From assembly GCA_902806565.1 (NCBI GenBank), contig CADCXA010000040.1:372001-436000 (forward strand): 64,000 nucleotides of DNA, in the 5' to 3' direction. Positions 1 to 12,252 of the stretch are shown here, piece after piece. The position numbers and the translations under genes are program-made. The first letter of the stretch is position 1. Each line of letters begins with the position of its first letter. Below the pieces are notes generated by a model that worked only from the letters and a program-made list of their open reading frames with translations, was not told the DNA's origin and searched no databases. The stretch comes from Hypoxylon rubiginosum. Taxonomy: Eukaryota; Ascomycota; Sordariomycetes; Xylariales; Hypoxylaceae.

Positions 1-414
1 AACCCCACGGCCCGGGCAGGATCTGAGAACGGCTTGCACGGACTTACGAAGAACATATATCTGATACAATCGTACCGAACATTCCGGGTACACTATCTCC
101 GGCAACCCATCCATTTCGTTTACCTTTGTACGCCATTCCTATCTTAGGTAGAGAGGCAAATCGTATGCATTATTGATAGGGTAGCTATAACTTTAATGTT
201 AAGTCTTAACCGTTGGACAACAAGCCAAGTCTTCGGAACGAACCCTCCCGGCGCTTGTAGCGCGATTATTATGATGAGCATGTAGTTAGCATGACGGTAA
301 TATCCGCATGCAAACTTCTCTCGAAATTGTTGGGAGAGGCTAGACGAAGAAGATAGTATGATATGACTTTGGTTTGTGAGCACGTCTCCGCGGACCAATG
401 TGCATTCGCCATTG

Positions 415-440
415 GCCAGTTGCCAGTTGCCAGTTGCCAG
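415..440. repeat. 7-bp minisatellite (GCCAGTT)
   Basis: Unit GCCAGTT is repeated about 3.7 times without interruption in intergenic DNA. Confidence 0.9.
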
Positions 441-722
441 TAGCCTCGAGTACGAGTGAGACCGAGGGTGAGAAGTCTTTTTCGCCCTGCGCCGTACGTA
501 ATGATGTCAAGTCCTACACGAGAAGCGATGATCTGCTGAAATGGCGAAAGGTATTTTCCTAAACTCCGGTGAATGGACGGCTGTCCGTCGAATCACATCG
601 TCGCCTGCTTACATACTCCGTTCTCTCTGAGTTCTTTTCTTCTCGGTGTCCATAGACATTACAGGTGTAACCGTGACACAGCGAGACGGGGCAATTTGCG
701 CGCGAGGCGCGTCTTCACCATA

Positions 723-752
723 CCTACCTATCTAGGTAGGTAGGTAGGTAGG
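723..752. repeat. CCTACCTA/TAGGTAGG inverted and tandem repeat
   Basis: CCTACCTA (723-730) is followed after TC by five TAGG units (733-752). The arms can form an 8-bp hairpin. The same motif recurs through the intergenic DNA of the window. Confidence 0.9.
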
Positions 753-2156
753 CATCTAACTTAACCTCGTTTAGTATGGCATGCATGTTTGAGAGGTTAG
801 TTCACCAAAGATGAGTGTCTTTGCTTTTGGGAGCATACACGCCAGACGCCGCTGGGAAGCGCACTGCAGCCAACAGAAAACAACAATGTGATGAGAGGAG
901 ACTTATCACCAAGCTACCGGTATGATTAGTCGTGTTACACTGCACGAACGTCGGACACTCCGCAACACCACAGATCCCAGATGCCGTTTCACAAAGCCTC
1001 GGGGTATACAGCCCAGACCCAGTCTCAGTCCCAGTTCCATTCCCGAGCCTCATCTTCTTTGCTGTTGCCGCGCGTTCCATGAATGCATGCCGAGGTGAAT
1101 GACAGAAACGGTAAACGAACTCATAAGAAGGCCGGGGGGGGGGGGTATGACCATGGCGACATGGCGATCAACGGGTGCTCCCATCTCCCCCCACGGAAAA
1201 CGCTAGACGAGGGAATAGAAACATACGGCCTGTCGACCATCCGCGGATCATTCTAAATTTGCATCTGTACATACAAGACACCACAAGGTGTTTCAATTTC
1301 AGCCCCTGCGCCGCAAGAAACAATCAGAGAATTATCAAGATTGTTTCGATCGGTCCCGAAGCCACAATGCCAAGAATAGGTACTAAAAGAGGTCACTCGG
1401 TGGTTGAACAACAAGAACAAGGGCCAACCGAACGATGCTACCGGTACATTGAGCAATCTCGTCAACGTCGATCTCACTCGATACGCCGTGAGCTGTTAAC
1501 AAAAAAAGACACTTTGCTCGTGCTGTGCCGTACACATACAGCACAACTAGTACGTCACTCGCTCGCTAATTCGAACCATCGAGATGCGAAAGTGGTCTCG
1601 GATGCTGTCCTCGAAAGGCGGCCATTTCTGGCATTATTGTTCGATCAACCACCCCCTTGTCGCGTAATAACCTAACCTAACGACGTTTAGTCTCCGCGCC
1701 GCCCAGCTCGCCGACTCGACGATGGTTTAACGGACAGCGATAGCCGGTTGCTTTGGGATCATGTAGCGATAACGAAAGTACCACAGTACCAGATTCACGG
1801 TGTAGCCGGCACCCGCCAGCCCGCCAGCCACGCGAACCTGCGGCCGACAGCTTCAGAAGCAGGGCTGGTTACAGTGCAGCTCTTGAAACAATGCTTGATG
1901 GGTGGTGATTACTACACTGCAAGGACCTTGACAGGTCGAGAGCTCACAGATAACCCCGGTCCAATCTTCCCCAAACCACCTGACATACACGTGTGAAAGC
2001 TGCAGGCTCAACGTGGGAGGCGAACAACTAATTTGACCCCAAATGTAACCATAAACAAATTCTATCCTATCAACTTGCGTGTTCTGCGGCTTACTACAAC
2101 ACGTTCGATCGAGAGGCAAAGAAGACCAGCACCTATTTGATCAGCTATAGCCTAGG

Positions 2157-2179
2157 TACATACATACATACATACATAC
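2157..2179. repeat. Tetranucleotide microsatellite (TACA/CATA)
   Basis: About six uninterrupted TACA units in intergenic DNA. Confidence 0.9.
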
Positions 2180-3470
2180 GAACACCAGTCAAGGGTCAAA
2201 GCAGCTAGGCAGCTGTCGATAGCTACCTACCTTAGGAAGCTAACCTCATGATTTACGCATCGGACTCGGCTACACGACCAGACGACGTATCGAACATTTC
2301 CCGTAAGAGAAATGAAGAGCGACGCACGCGTATATTACATGGAACGACACAAATATAGAGCATCGTATGCATTGCATAGTGGAGGCGACATCATGTCTAA
2401 CATTGGTCTGTCGTAAAACGTACAGCAAGCCGGGGGGTTTCCTCTCATTAACCAAACTTGGTGATATCGCTGATCGATCTCGGACTGCTTATTCGCGGAT
2501 GCAGAAGCAGTCAGTAGCAGCTTTCTGCACAGCTAGCTGGCTCGTGTGTCAGCCCTAAATCATCTTTTCGTTCAGCCCTCCCTCACGCCTTAGCTTTTAC
2601 GCAGCAAGGCCCGTCAGGGCCGTCCGGTCTCGTGTCTGACAGATCTGCACCGTCGTTACCCAGTTCCGTGATGCGGAGTGGGGAAGTTGGACAAGAAGCT
2701 ATGTAGGTACTTTGGAGTACATACCTCGAAACATACGCTGTCCATCGTAAGGTGCAGGTAAGTAAGAAGTTGATGAGAGACTAAGGTAGGACAGAGATGC
2801 GAGATGCGTGTCTACTGGTCCAGCCAGCGGGCCATTTGCTGACAGGCCGACAACCATCGAATGCGTGGTTTCTATTCGCGTACGTGCCTCCGCCGCACGC
2901 TATTCTACCACATGCCACTTGCATGCATATGGGAACGAAGCTTCGCGATTCGCCAGTGCCGCAAAATGGACCAAAATTACCGTGTCGCTGACCCGGAATA
3001 CCTTCTCGAAGGGGTGGGTGTATGCTTCCCCCCCGTTTCTTTCGAAACTCGCCTTGCCCGTAGAATATTGGACGAGTTAAAATTGCGACCAAATTCTCCG
3101 CGGTCCCGATATGCGTGTCAGGCGAGTCAGGTAAGTCATAGATAGAGTGGCAGTGAGAGGGAGGGGAGATGGCCGTGTCTGAGGTTCCTAGGAATATATT
3201 TTTCTATTTCTAATTTGGTCATATATTCTTACGACGATCAATAAGATAGGCGAGTGAAACTGTCATGTTCGTGGGTCTTGATTCGAGGGGGCCGGGTCTC
3301 AATCGTTAGCTGCATCTCATCCCATCTCATCTAATTTACACCCCCAGTAGACGAAATCTACATACCTAGGTAATGTTCTCATATGCCCGCTTCGAGGTCT
3401 CATCAATGTCCTGCATACGAATGCGACATCCGTATCGGTTGACGAAATTATGCTAAGACTTATATTAAAA

Positions 3471-3510
3471 TATAAGATATAAGATATATAAGATATAAGA
3501 TATATAAGAT
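3471..3510. repeat. AT-rich ATATAAG repeat
   Basis: Alternating TATAAGA and TATATAAGA units in an AT-rich patch; no coding context. Confidence 0.8.
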
Positions 3511-4153
3511 AGGTATAGGTATACACACCCCCTAAACACATGGCTTTGTAGATAAATATACGGATGGTGTAGATGTAATGAGATTATAAAGGATGTTGCG
3601 ACAAACGCGTAGCCGCGCAAGGCAATTCTGCCTTGGGCTATGTCGTACAAGTACAAGTTGCATTGGTTGCATATACAGCATAATAATGCACAGACCACAA
3701 AATCTGGAGCTTAGCCGCGCAGCATAAGCAGGTAGACAAATTTCGGTACCGTAATGCTGTGCACATGTAAGCAAGCTAAGTAAGCGCCTTTTCACCGCCT
3801 ACCTTCTATGGTAAACAGCCCAACTGACCCAACTGTGGCCCCCCGGTCTCCTATCCAACACCAACCAATTTTGCCTAACCATCGAACCCGTCGACCTATT
3901 GACCTACCTTGTCGTATTCTAGCTCCAATCTGCTACACACAACTCTCATTCAGCTGCCTAAAACAAATCTACATTACGGAAAGGAGGAAATGCTTCCCTA
4001 AAAATAATTCTGACTCCCTGACAAGGAAATTGCGCTGAACGTCCAGGGGGCCATGGTACCGGTGCATCGCCAGGTTCGTGGGCTGCGAAAGGGTGCGACG
4101 ATATAGCAACAAGCCAAAACAGCAACAGCAACAGCAACAACAATAGCAACAAC

Positions 4154-6775
4154 ATGATGATGACTGCGGCTGCGGATACCAAGTGGAACGCGCGCAGGCG
4201 ACGCGCCATCCAGTCCGTCTTCCAGACGGACGTCTCCCAGCCCACGCCCTATTCCACCCCGTCGCTGCATTTCCCCGAGAAGGGTCAGCCGTTTGGGGGC
4301 CCGCTGACTCAGACACCCCAGAAAGTGGCTGAATCCCACTTCTTCCTCGCCTCGCCCGAGAGCAACAAGCACGCCGCCCAGCAGACCCGCTTTGACCGGT
4401 CCTGGCACGTGGTCACCTCCCGCATCGCCCTCCCGCCCTCCGTGTCCGTGGAGGATTCCTTCGGGTCCCTACCCGGCTCCCAAGACGTCGACGACGTCGT
4501 CTTTCGGGACGCCCTCCGCGACGTGCTGGACTCGTCCGTACGTCTCCCGCTCGCGGCGCACACCGAGGACATTCTTGCTTGGCACACCCAGCAGGTCCGA
4601 TTGCACTTCGTGAGCCATGTACTGCCCCTGCTCGCCGTCTGCGACGGCTACTCGGACCAGACTCAGGTCCTGCTCGGGAGTATACGAACACTGGAGGCGG
4701 CGCACAGGCAATACGCATTCGGCCTGTCCTTGATCCTTCGGGCTATGGAGGAAGAGGATGCGGAACGAGCCCTGATGATATTCCGCCGCGATCTACACGC
4801 CATTGTGGGGAACTCGATGTCCGGCGGCTTGGTGGATGCTCTGAAGTCTGTTCTTGGTCACTTCATGAGGACTGTACTTGATGTAGATGCAGAGGGTCAT
4901 CCTTCAAAGGGCGAAAGAAAGACAGCAGACCCCGGCGAGATAGAGAAAGCTAGGAAGGAATTGCACGAGCTAGTGGATTCTCTCTGCAAGGTTGGCTTCG
5001 CTGGTGAGAGGTTTCAGATACTCTTCGCAGAACTCCTTGACGGCATCATGATCACCTATATCCGGCAAACCTATGCCGGAGTGTGGGAGCCGGACAAGGA
5101 TATGATGGCGGGAGCGCGTTCGAGCCGTCTTAGGATCCAGCCGCACTGCGTAAGAGAGCTTACGGATTGGGTTGAGAATCAATATGCGAGACTAGCTGTA
5201 GAGGTTGTAAGCCGCCTTGGTGGTGGTGTGGAAGTCTCCTGGACAGATCTCGGTAAATGGAAAGAGATTGCCGTTGGCCGGCTTGCCGCGCTTCGTATTG
5301 ACGAGCTATTCGACATTGTTATTAACTGGCCGGAGAGCGAAGGAGGAATCGACGACCTCCGCTACGCAGTTACGACACCTCAGCGACGGCTACAACTTAC
5401 GGATGCCTTCTCGGCTACATTACAAAGACGGCTGCTCCACGCCGGGCGTTCGACATTAGACATACTTCGCACCTACATCTCCATGATTCGGACGTTCCAC
5501 AAACTAGATCACTCGAGAGTACTCCTCGACCGAGTAGCCTACTCTCTTCAGCTATACTTATGTACTCGAGAAGACACTGTTCGCATCATCGTTACCGGTT
5601 TACTAGCCAATATAGAAGAGGTCAATTCGGAAGCCCGAAAGACCAAGCTTGTTGAACTTGTCGAGTTGCTGCAGCAAGACTCGGATTATCGCTCTGAACG
5701 GCAGGACGAGGAATGGGACGATCTAGAATGGGTCCCGGCTCCAGTGGATGCGGGCTCTAATTACAAGAGACGAAAGTCCGAGGATGTCATTGGCACGCTT
5801 ATAAGCGCTTTAGGCTCACCAGAGGTGTTTATCAAAGAATTCCAGAACATCATAGGCGAGCGACTACTCTCGGAGCAGACAGGGTTCAAGCAAGAAGTGG
5901 GTGTGCTTGACCTGCTGAAGAAACGATTTGGAGAGTCTTCACTACAAGCTTGCGATGTAATGATTAGAGACATTCAGGACTCGATACGACTTGACGGCGT
6001 CATCCACCGCGGAGCTGTCAATCACCCAGAAAAGCTCAAGCAAGATTGGACAATTCACGCACGCATCCTATCTCGCCTCTACTGGCCCGAGGTAGGAGAG
6101 GAGCGATTTAACTTGCCTCCGAGTGTGACGGAAATGCAGAAGATATACGAAACCATATTCGAACATGTCAAACCGTCACGCAAGATCAAGTGGCTGAACC
6201 ATATGGGCCAGGCGACCGTGGAGCTCGAGCTGGAGGACCGGACTGTCTCGGAGAAGGTCCGTACGTACGAGGCAACTGTCATCAATGCCTTTAGCGAGGA
6301 AAATGCTCCGAGCTGGACTTTCGATGACCTATGGATGAAGCTCGAGATGGACGAGGACCTCCTTACGGCAGCACTCGAGTTTTGGGAGAAGAAGCACGTG
6401 TTACGTAGACTCCCGGACAATACTTATGTCGTCATCGAGCGCCTCTCAGGCGCGGATCAGTCGTCATCCGTACAAGCGGCACAGTCGTCCAATATTGCTG
6501 TTGTCGATACACACCCGGCCACCCCTCGCAAGGTCAAGCCCGGGATGAGCGAGAAGGAGAAAGAGAAGCGCCAAGTATATTGGCAATTCATCGTCGGCAT
6601 GCTGACGAACTCGAGCTCCACCATGCCTCTTGGCCAAATTTCCATGATGATGAAGATGCTGATCGCCGACGGGTTCCCCTGGAGTAACGAGGAGCTGCAA
6701 GAGTTCCTAGGGGAGAAGATTGCGGACAGCGAACTCGAAATCGTTGGGGGTAAATATAAGCTCGTGAAGAAGTGA
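4154..6775 (+). CDS. apc2: Anaphase-promoting complex subunit 2 (APC2)
   Basis: Uninterrupted 873-aa frame. APC2 is the cullin-like scaffold of the APC/C ubiquitin ligase. It binds the RING subunit APC11 and drives nuclear degradation of securin and B-type cyclins at anaphase. Seen: a Ser/Pro-rich N-terminus; helical cullin-repeat-like sequence to about residue 380; a segment around 382-470 (LFDIVINWPES, then DILRTYISMIRTFHKLD); the cullin-homology core from about 555 (VFIKEFQNIIGERLL); and a C-terminal winged helix at about 812-873 ending GGKYKLVKK, as in other APC2 proteins. Length matches fungal APC2. The start is the first of three consecutive ATGs after a CAG/CAA-rich leader; the second or third would only shorten the protein by one or two residues. 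No intron is needed. It stands alone, with long gene-poor DNA on both sides. Confidence 0.93.
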   Translation: MMMTAAADTKWNARRRRAIQSVFQTDVSQPTPYSTPSLHFPEKGQPFGGPLTQTPQKVAESHFFLASPESNKHAAQQTRFDRSWHVVTSRIALPPSVSVEDSFGSLPGSQDVDDVVFRDALRDVLDSSVRLPLAAHTEDILAWHTQQVRLHFVSHVLPLLAVCDGYSDQTQVLLGSIRTLEAAHRQYAFGLSLILRAMEEEDAERALMIFRRDLHAIVGNSMSGGLVDALKSVLGHFMRTVLDVDAEGHPSKGERKTADPGEIEKARKELHELVDSLCKVGFAGERFQILFAELLDGIMITYIRQTYAGVWEPDKDMMAGARSSRLRIQPHCVRELTDWVENQYARLAVEVVSRLGGGVEVSWTDLGKWKEIAVGRLAALRIDELFDIVINWPESEGGIDDLRYAVTTPQRRLQLTDAFSATLQRRLLHAGRSTLDILRTYISMIRTFHKLDHSRVLLDRVAYSLQLYLCTREDTVRIIVTGLLANIEEVNSEARKTKLVELVELLQQDSDYRSERQDEEWDDLEWVPAPVDAGSNYKRRKSEDVIGTLISALGSPEVFIKEFQNIIGERLLSEQTGFKQEVGVLDLLKKRFGESSLQACDVMIRDIQDSIRLDGVIHRGAVNHPEKLKQDWTIHARILSRLYWPEVGEERFNLPPSVTEMQKIYETIFEHVKPSRKIKWLNHMGQATVELELEDRTVSEKVRTYEATVINAFSEENAPSWTFDDLWMKLEMDEDLLTAALEFWEKKHVLRRLPDNTYVVIERLSGADQSSSVQAAQSSNIAVVDTHPATPRKVKPGMSEKEKEKRQVYWQFIVGMLTNSSSTMPLGQISMMMKMLIADGFPWSNEELQEFLGEKIADSELEIVGGKYKLVKK

Positions 6776-9700
6776 GATGTCTTAAAGAGCGATTATCTCA
6801 TCTCAGACTATTGTATTTGCTGGGCGGCTTACATAGCTCGGCTCGTATACTTTCAATACCCTAAGGGTCCGAACGGCTTGCTGGCGTCAGCATCGTTTTG
6901 AAACATGTCATCTTGTCGGCTGGCAGCGATCACCACGAGGACACAACACATGGCTTGCTGATCAGTGCGAGGGTCCTCTTAGCGCAATACGATCTCGTGG
7001 GGGACGTCAGATGAAGCGATCGACGGGGGCGTGCGGGTCGGGTGTGAATTATGAGTTGAGAAGTGTATGCCGAAATGTCCTTGTTGGCGCCATCCCGCCA
7101 TTCCGATTCACACCATGCCCTGTCAGCTTTTTTTTTCGGATCAGTATGCCCGGTATATATGTATGTATCTGTCCTTGTCTTCTTGTCTCAGCGGGGGACG
7201 CCACACGCCACAGGGTCACCTTCGAACTTCGGTTAGCTAGCGCGCCTTCGGAGTACTGGCCGAAGAAGTAAATATGATACGATGCATAATGCCGGCGTGC
7301 GGCTGAGCAGGCGGGAAACAAGGCAACGCAACATAACACACTGTATGTAGACGAGGAAATTATTTCCCCCCTCCCTCCCTCGTCACACCGATGGCCGGGG
7401 TAAGAAGAATGAGGAAAGAAATAAAGAAGAAAATCGTGGGCGGTCAAAGCAAGGGTGGTGGTCTCGTCACATCAGACCGGCTCCACGAGCTTATCTAGGT
7501 AGGAATGGAATACCTGCGCGAATCACAAAGCAAAAACCAACCTCGCAATACCTACTGCATAGGACAGGCGACGCGAAACTGGTAGATGGATATCAGGCAT
7601 ACACACACGTATATGGTGGTATTGGTATACATATTAGATGTCTTACGTAGCAGGTCACTCGGCTCGCCCATTCGCAGGGGATACGAACTTAGATGACGAT
7701 GACGACGGTTTGTGATATCTTAATGCGCGAGACTTTTTTTTCTTCTCCCTTCTTTTCTTACGGACATATTTCTACTTGCCTACTTCTACGGGGTACTTGG
7801 GTGTACTTTCGTTGCGTCTTTGCCTCCATCTTGCGCTTGTTCAGACCTGTCTTAAGTGCGACTGTGCGAGTACACGCCCCCCCTCCGGAATACATTACAT
7901 ACATACCTCCCTTGCCTCCTACTTTCACATGAGAAAAGAGGCACGGAAGAAAACTTGGTGGAGGTTTTTTTAATAAGTAAAAAATGCCTCTTTCTTACTC
8001 TATCTCGCTCTCGCTATCGCTCTCTCTGTCTGTCACCCTACCCTTTCTTTAACTTCTTTCAGACGAACACCCCCCGAACGAACGCACACACCCCAACCCT
8101 AACTTAATTATTGGTTCGGTAGGCGAACATACAAAGTATCTTGCATAATTGCCTTGCCAAGAGAAAGGGAAAGGAGACACAAGGGAGAGAGAAGTTCCCC
8201 CGCGCTTACTAGCAGGTAGATTGGATGCAAACGCACGTGGTCCGGAACTGGGGTTTGGGGGGTGGTTTTCTAATAAGACTACCTACCTCCTACCTACATA
8301 CCTACCTAGGGACGGACATACAATGTGTAGTGTAGTTCTTGTTACATTGTAGGTAGGTGGTATTTTTCTCCTGATTCTTTCGGGTTCGTTCGTCTGATGT
8401 ACCCTACCATACCCTACCATTACCCTATCCGTGTTTGGTTGGGGGTTTTTTTCTCGCGCTTTATATCCCGATCCGGTACGCGCCGCGAGCTTTCGCGCGA
8501 GGGCCAATTGCGTGGCTGCCCAGACCGATCTACCTTACCCTTGACCTTAGGTGAGTGAGAGAGGGAAATTTGTGTTCCTGTGTAACTCTAGTCCGTGCAA
8601 GGGGATTTGGCTTGGCAGCCTGGCAGCTTGAGAGGGTGATATCAAGACAGGACAGGTCAGGGATTCCATCTAGCGGATGAACGGACGAAGGAGAAAAAAA
8701 AAACGAGCCCACGCATCAAGGGCCAGACAGCTATAGCTTAGGTCGATTATGCAGGGTACGTATGAAGACGGGATGAATGTCTGTATTGTACATAGGCCTC
8801 GCATAGCATATAGCATATCGGACAACGTGGGCTTGCTCGGTTCCTTCCCGCGCCTTTTCCGTCTGCCTGTCATGTTTTAGTCACCTACCTTACTTCCCTC
8901 TAGGTATTAAGGGACTGCAGATATGTATGTATGTCATGCACGGCACATACCAGCCAGACTTGGTCTAGGGGGGTGCTAACGGGCTTCGGGCTAAAAAGGC
9001 TAATAAGCAAGATGCAATGTGATGAACGGGATGGGGGGATCGTGTGATGGGATCAATAAGGACTAAGGCGCGATGCGAGCTAGAAGCCTGGGCTGAAGAG
9101 AGAGAAGGGAGGGATGGAAGCGGGAGAAGGAATCCTTCCGACAGCTGGAGCAAACGAAGCAAGAGAGGGAGCAAAGCTGGAGATGCGGGTGATAGGTGAT
9201 GAGTGATAAGATAAGCCCTAACCAAAAACGTAGGACTAGGGCAAAGGACTTCTTGACAAGTTAGCCTTCCGAAGCCCGAAAAGCTCGTCGACCCCGTAGC
9301 CAGTCCGATCGGAGCTAGGCCCGCGTCCGCGCCGTTTCGGCCCCGGCTTTCTATTACTGCAAGAGAAGGCTCCCGGGCTTCTTGGGGAGGTCGGTGAATG
9401 AGGGTTTGGGGTCGGGACGATGGGATGGAACGTTGTCTGGCCTGCAGATCGGTGCCTCTAGGTAGGTAGGTGCTCGATCGATGAGAATTTACCAGCATCC
9501 TCGAGACGACCTAGCCGGGAGCACCCCTAAATCCGACTCGACTGACACCCCTTTACCCCCGGATGAGATTCGGACCCGTGTCCAAGTCCCTGTCGTCATC
9601 TTCTCTGTTCTCCCGCGGCTGCTCTTCTTAATTTCGCTTGAGTCGCGCCATTCGTCTCGGTTCCGGATCAAATCTATCGATTTACGCCGGGATGGCACCC

Positions 9701-12157
9701 AACCAAGTAAGAAAAATCCCCGTCTCCTTCGGGTGTCCTGCCATCACGCCGCATTAGCATTATACGTCCAGTCGATTCCCTCGGCCCTCGAGACCTGCCC
9801 GGGGAAAGCAATCGGCTGGGCGAAAGAGAGCGTCTACGCTTTGACGCATGCCTCGCGGGCGGAGGGTGGCTAGGGGTGGCTTGGAACCGCTTTGTGATCC
9901 ATCTGCCACGTCGAGATGCGTTTCGGCATCCAATCGTTCGTAGAATATAATCATGATGAGCCCGCGGTAAATAGGATTCTGTTTTCTCGATACTTTGGAT
10001 AGGTTAGGTAGTTGACAAGGGGCGAACTTTCTCCCCAAGCAGTGCTGTCGTTCCCAAATCGTAGCAACTAGCATGCCGGTGTCGTTCGTTTGGTGTCTCT
10101 GAAATGGATTTGAAGGTTTTACGGGATGGCAGATAACTAATACACAAGAGGTACTAGAGATTCGGATAGCTCATACACGATTTGTCAGTAATTTACGTCC
10201 TCGTGAAAGCTAGGATGAGGAGGCAAGACCGTCCTGATATCCGCAGGATGGTTCGAGTGAAGTCGAGCAAAGGAGAATCATATAATGTTTCTACCTCATC
10301 TCTCATCGAGCCACTTGCAGGCCGAGTTGCGTGTATAATATAGCAATACCATGAACGATACTCTTCATAGTAAGGATAGGAACGTTACGTATAACAGGAA
10401 TAGAGAACGATGGTTACGTCTCATCTCACACGCTCTCGTATGAATACACTCGTCACTCCTCCCTTTTAAGAAGTAAGCCTCGCATGTGTAGGTGAGGTGG
10501 CATGGTCATTATTTATGAATCTGGGAGTTACGTAACGTCGAAGTCTTAGCTTCTTCAAACCTCATTATCGTCTTCCTGTCACGTAACCAAGACGCCCCTT
10601 TATGACTGAGAGGCGATACTTTAAGGATATACCGTAGCCCTGTTCTGATCCCTACCTACATGGTACGCATATGAGTTCTAAAGGAGCAAGTCAGAAGCGG
10701 TTCGATGCCTTTTGCTGTTGGGCTTTACGCTTCCCTTCATCACCAGCATGTCACACAGCCTCCTATATCCCCACGATCCAATATAACACAACATAGTCAA
10801 CACTTTGAACGGTCCATAGCAACCTTGACGTGTCTAAGTAAGCAGTCGCTTACCGATTTAATGTTTACACATGTTTATCATTTCACAGGCCACAGCAAGA
10901 TACGTGTCCATTTCGCACCTACACGCTAGTGCTCCCTCCCTACACAGCACCGACCACCCGAGATTGATATCAATCCGGAGTTACTGAATAACGGCGAAGT
11001 GCATGAAAGTAGAGCTTCCAATATTATTCTATTATCTCTCGATTGGCAGAATTATATGTTGTGGTATGGTCGACCAACAAGACGAGTTCGTCATACGTCT
11101 CGCTAACACCAAATCCACAGACCTCCATAAATGTGCAATATTACATCTTTGCTCAATGTCCATCGTCCGCGGAGGATTGAATTTCCAATAGCAGGGCGCA
11201 ATAGGATTTTGGAAGAGGTAAAGAGGGTGTAATTGCAATCACCTGCCGTCCTCTTCCTCGACCGTAGCACGCTATTACGCACCCCCTTTAGACGTGTGTC
11301 CGCCTAATCATTATAAAAGGGAATCAACATTTACCCCTTTTGAGTTGAATGTAACTACATTCTAGAACAGGGCAACATTAAAGTGACTCCTCCCGAGTCA
11401 TAAATGAGTCTATTCAATGGGCAGTCACCATATTGCTCTAGGCTAGGCGGCATGGCAGATATCATATATCGCTCGCCTCGAAGGTAATACGCTTCATGAG
11501 AGAGTCCGAAGATCAATATTCAAGGAGGAAACCAATATCACAGATGGGAATCAAGCATACTCTCAGGAGACGGCTACGCGGTTCGTGAGTAGACTGAACA
11601 CCGCTAACATGAAACTCCATACATATGTGCTGACCTGGTTCTATATTCCCAATTAAGTTGCGTCCTATCTAGGACGAACTAAAACTAGAGCAGGTCTTCG
11701 CACAACGAGGGGAGTGGAAATGAAAATGGGCGGCGAAAGGCTTTGCCCCTGTTGAATGAATGAGTGTCACCACTGCTGCCACAGTCCTACATCGTGTCTA
11801 AGGAGCGAAAGAACGAAAGGAGCATGGTAAACGCTCCTTGTTATCGTTATGTGCAATGCTCTTTGGAAGGAATGTGTATTGTAGGTGCTGAGGTACCCAG
11901 GTGTAGCAGGATCTGCCATTAAGATCTTGAGCGTATGTCAAGGTATCCTCCTGATTCTTCACACCTCTAGCCCCCCTAAGTTCTGATATAGCAAATCATC
12001 TTGTAGAGCATACGGTACAGAGGGTATGAACAGGCCCGGAAACAAGGTGACTATGCTTCGGCCTCCCTTGTGAAAGATTTAAAGGCAGCACGTTCTAGAT
12101 TATATTGTGCGTTAGGCACAGTAAATTATACCGCCATGATGGTATCGCAAGATGTAA
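6776..12157. other. Gene-poor intergenic DNA, left part
   Basis: After the apc2 stop there is no recognisable coding family up to the tRNA at 12158. Open frames here are short or low in complexity (for example 8965-9498 on the minus strand, Leu/Ser/Pro-rich). Present are pyrimidine-rich tracts (7730-8060), CCTACCTA and TACCCTACCAT repeats (8281-8430) and a TAGGTAGG cluster near 9460. The last few hundred bases before the apc2 side presumably include its 3' UTR. Confidence 0.6.
8281..8310. repeat. CCTACCTA-type repeat
   Basis: Imperfect ACCTACCTCCTACCTACATACCTACC array ending in CCTAGGG. It is another occurrence of the dispersed TACC/GGTA motif. Confidence 0.8.
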
Positions 12158-12228
12158 GCATCAGTGGTTTAGTGGTAAAATCCATCGTTGCCATCGATGG
12201 GCCCCGCGTTCGATTCGCGGCTGATGCA
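12158..12228 (+). tRNA. tRNA-Gly (GCC anticodon)
   Basis: A 71-nt cloverleaf. Acceptor stem GCATCAG pairs with CTGATGC, followed by discriminator A. The D arm reads TGGTTTAGTGGTA, which is also the A box. The anticodon stem CATCG/CGATG closes loop TTGCCAT with anticodon GCC. The T arm is CCGCG-TTCGATT-CGCGG, which is also the B box. It closely matches the familiar fungal tRNA-Gly(GCC), has no intron, and is followed by a T-run terminator. Confidence 0.96.
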
Positions 12229-12247
12229 AGACTGATTCTATTCTTCC

Positions 12248-12252
12248 TTTTT
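12248..12252 (+). terminator. RNA polymerase III terminator of tRNA-Gly
   Basis: A T5 run 20 nt after the tRNA 3' end, the usual pol III stop signal. Confidence 0.75.

Larger units (their letters stand above)
1..4153. other. Intergenic, no recognisable gene
   Basis: I see no conserved protein in this stretch. The longest open frame (1175-1675, +) shows no family motif and is judged fortuitous. It holds a TTGCCAG minisatellite (415-440), a CCTACCTA/TAGGTAGG inverted repeat (723-752), a G12 run (1134-1145), a CATA microsatellite (2157-2179) and an AT-rich ATATAAG repeat (3471-3510). The last 100 bases form the apc2 leader, with a CAG/CAA-rich run ending just before the start codon. Confidence 0.6.

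Noticed and set aside
1175..1675. 166-codon plus-strand frame
   Set aside because: No recognisable domain and no codon pattern different from flanking DNA; likely fortuitous.
4392..4718. Several open frames on both strands inside apc2
   Set aside because: They are shadows of the GC-rich 5' part of apc2; the APC2 frame has clear family similarity and covers them entirely.
8085..8430. CCCTAACTT and TACCCTACCAT stretches as telomeric repeats
   Set aside because: Units are irregular and do not form TTAGGG arrays; they belong to the dispersed TACC-type repeats.
8965..9498. 177-codon minus-strand frame
   Set aside because: Low-complexity Leu/Ser/Pro/Arg sequence with no motif, no splice context and no convincing start; judged chance.
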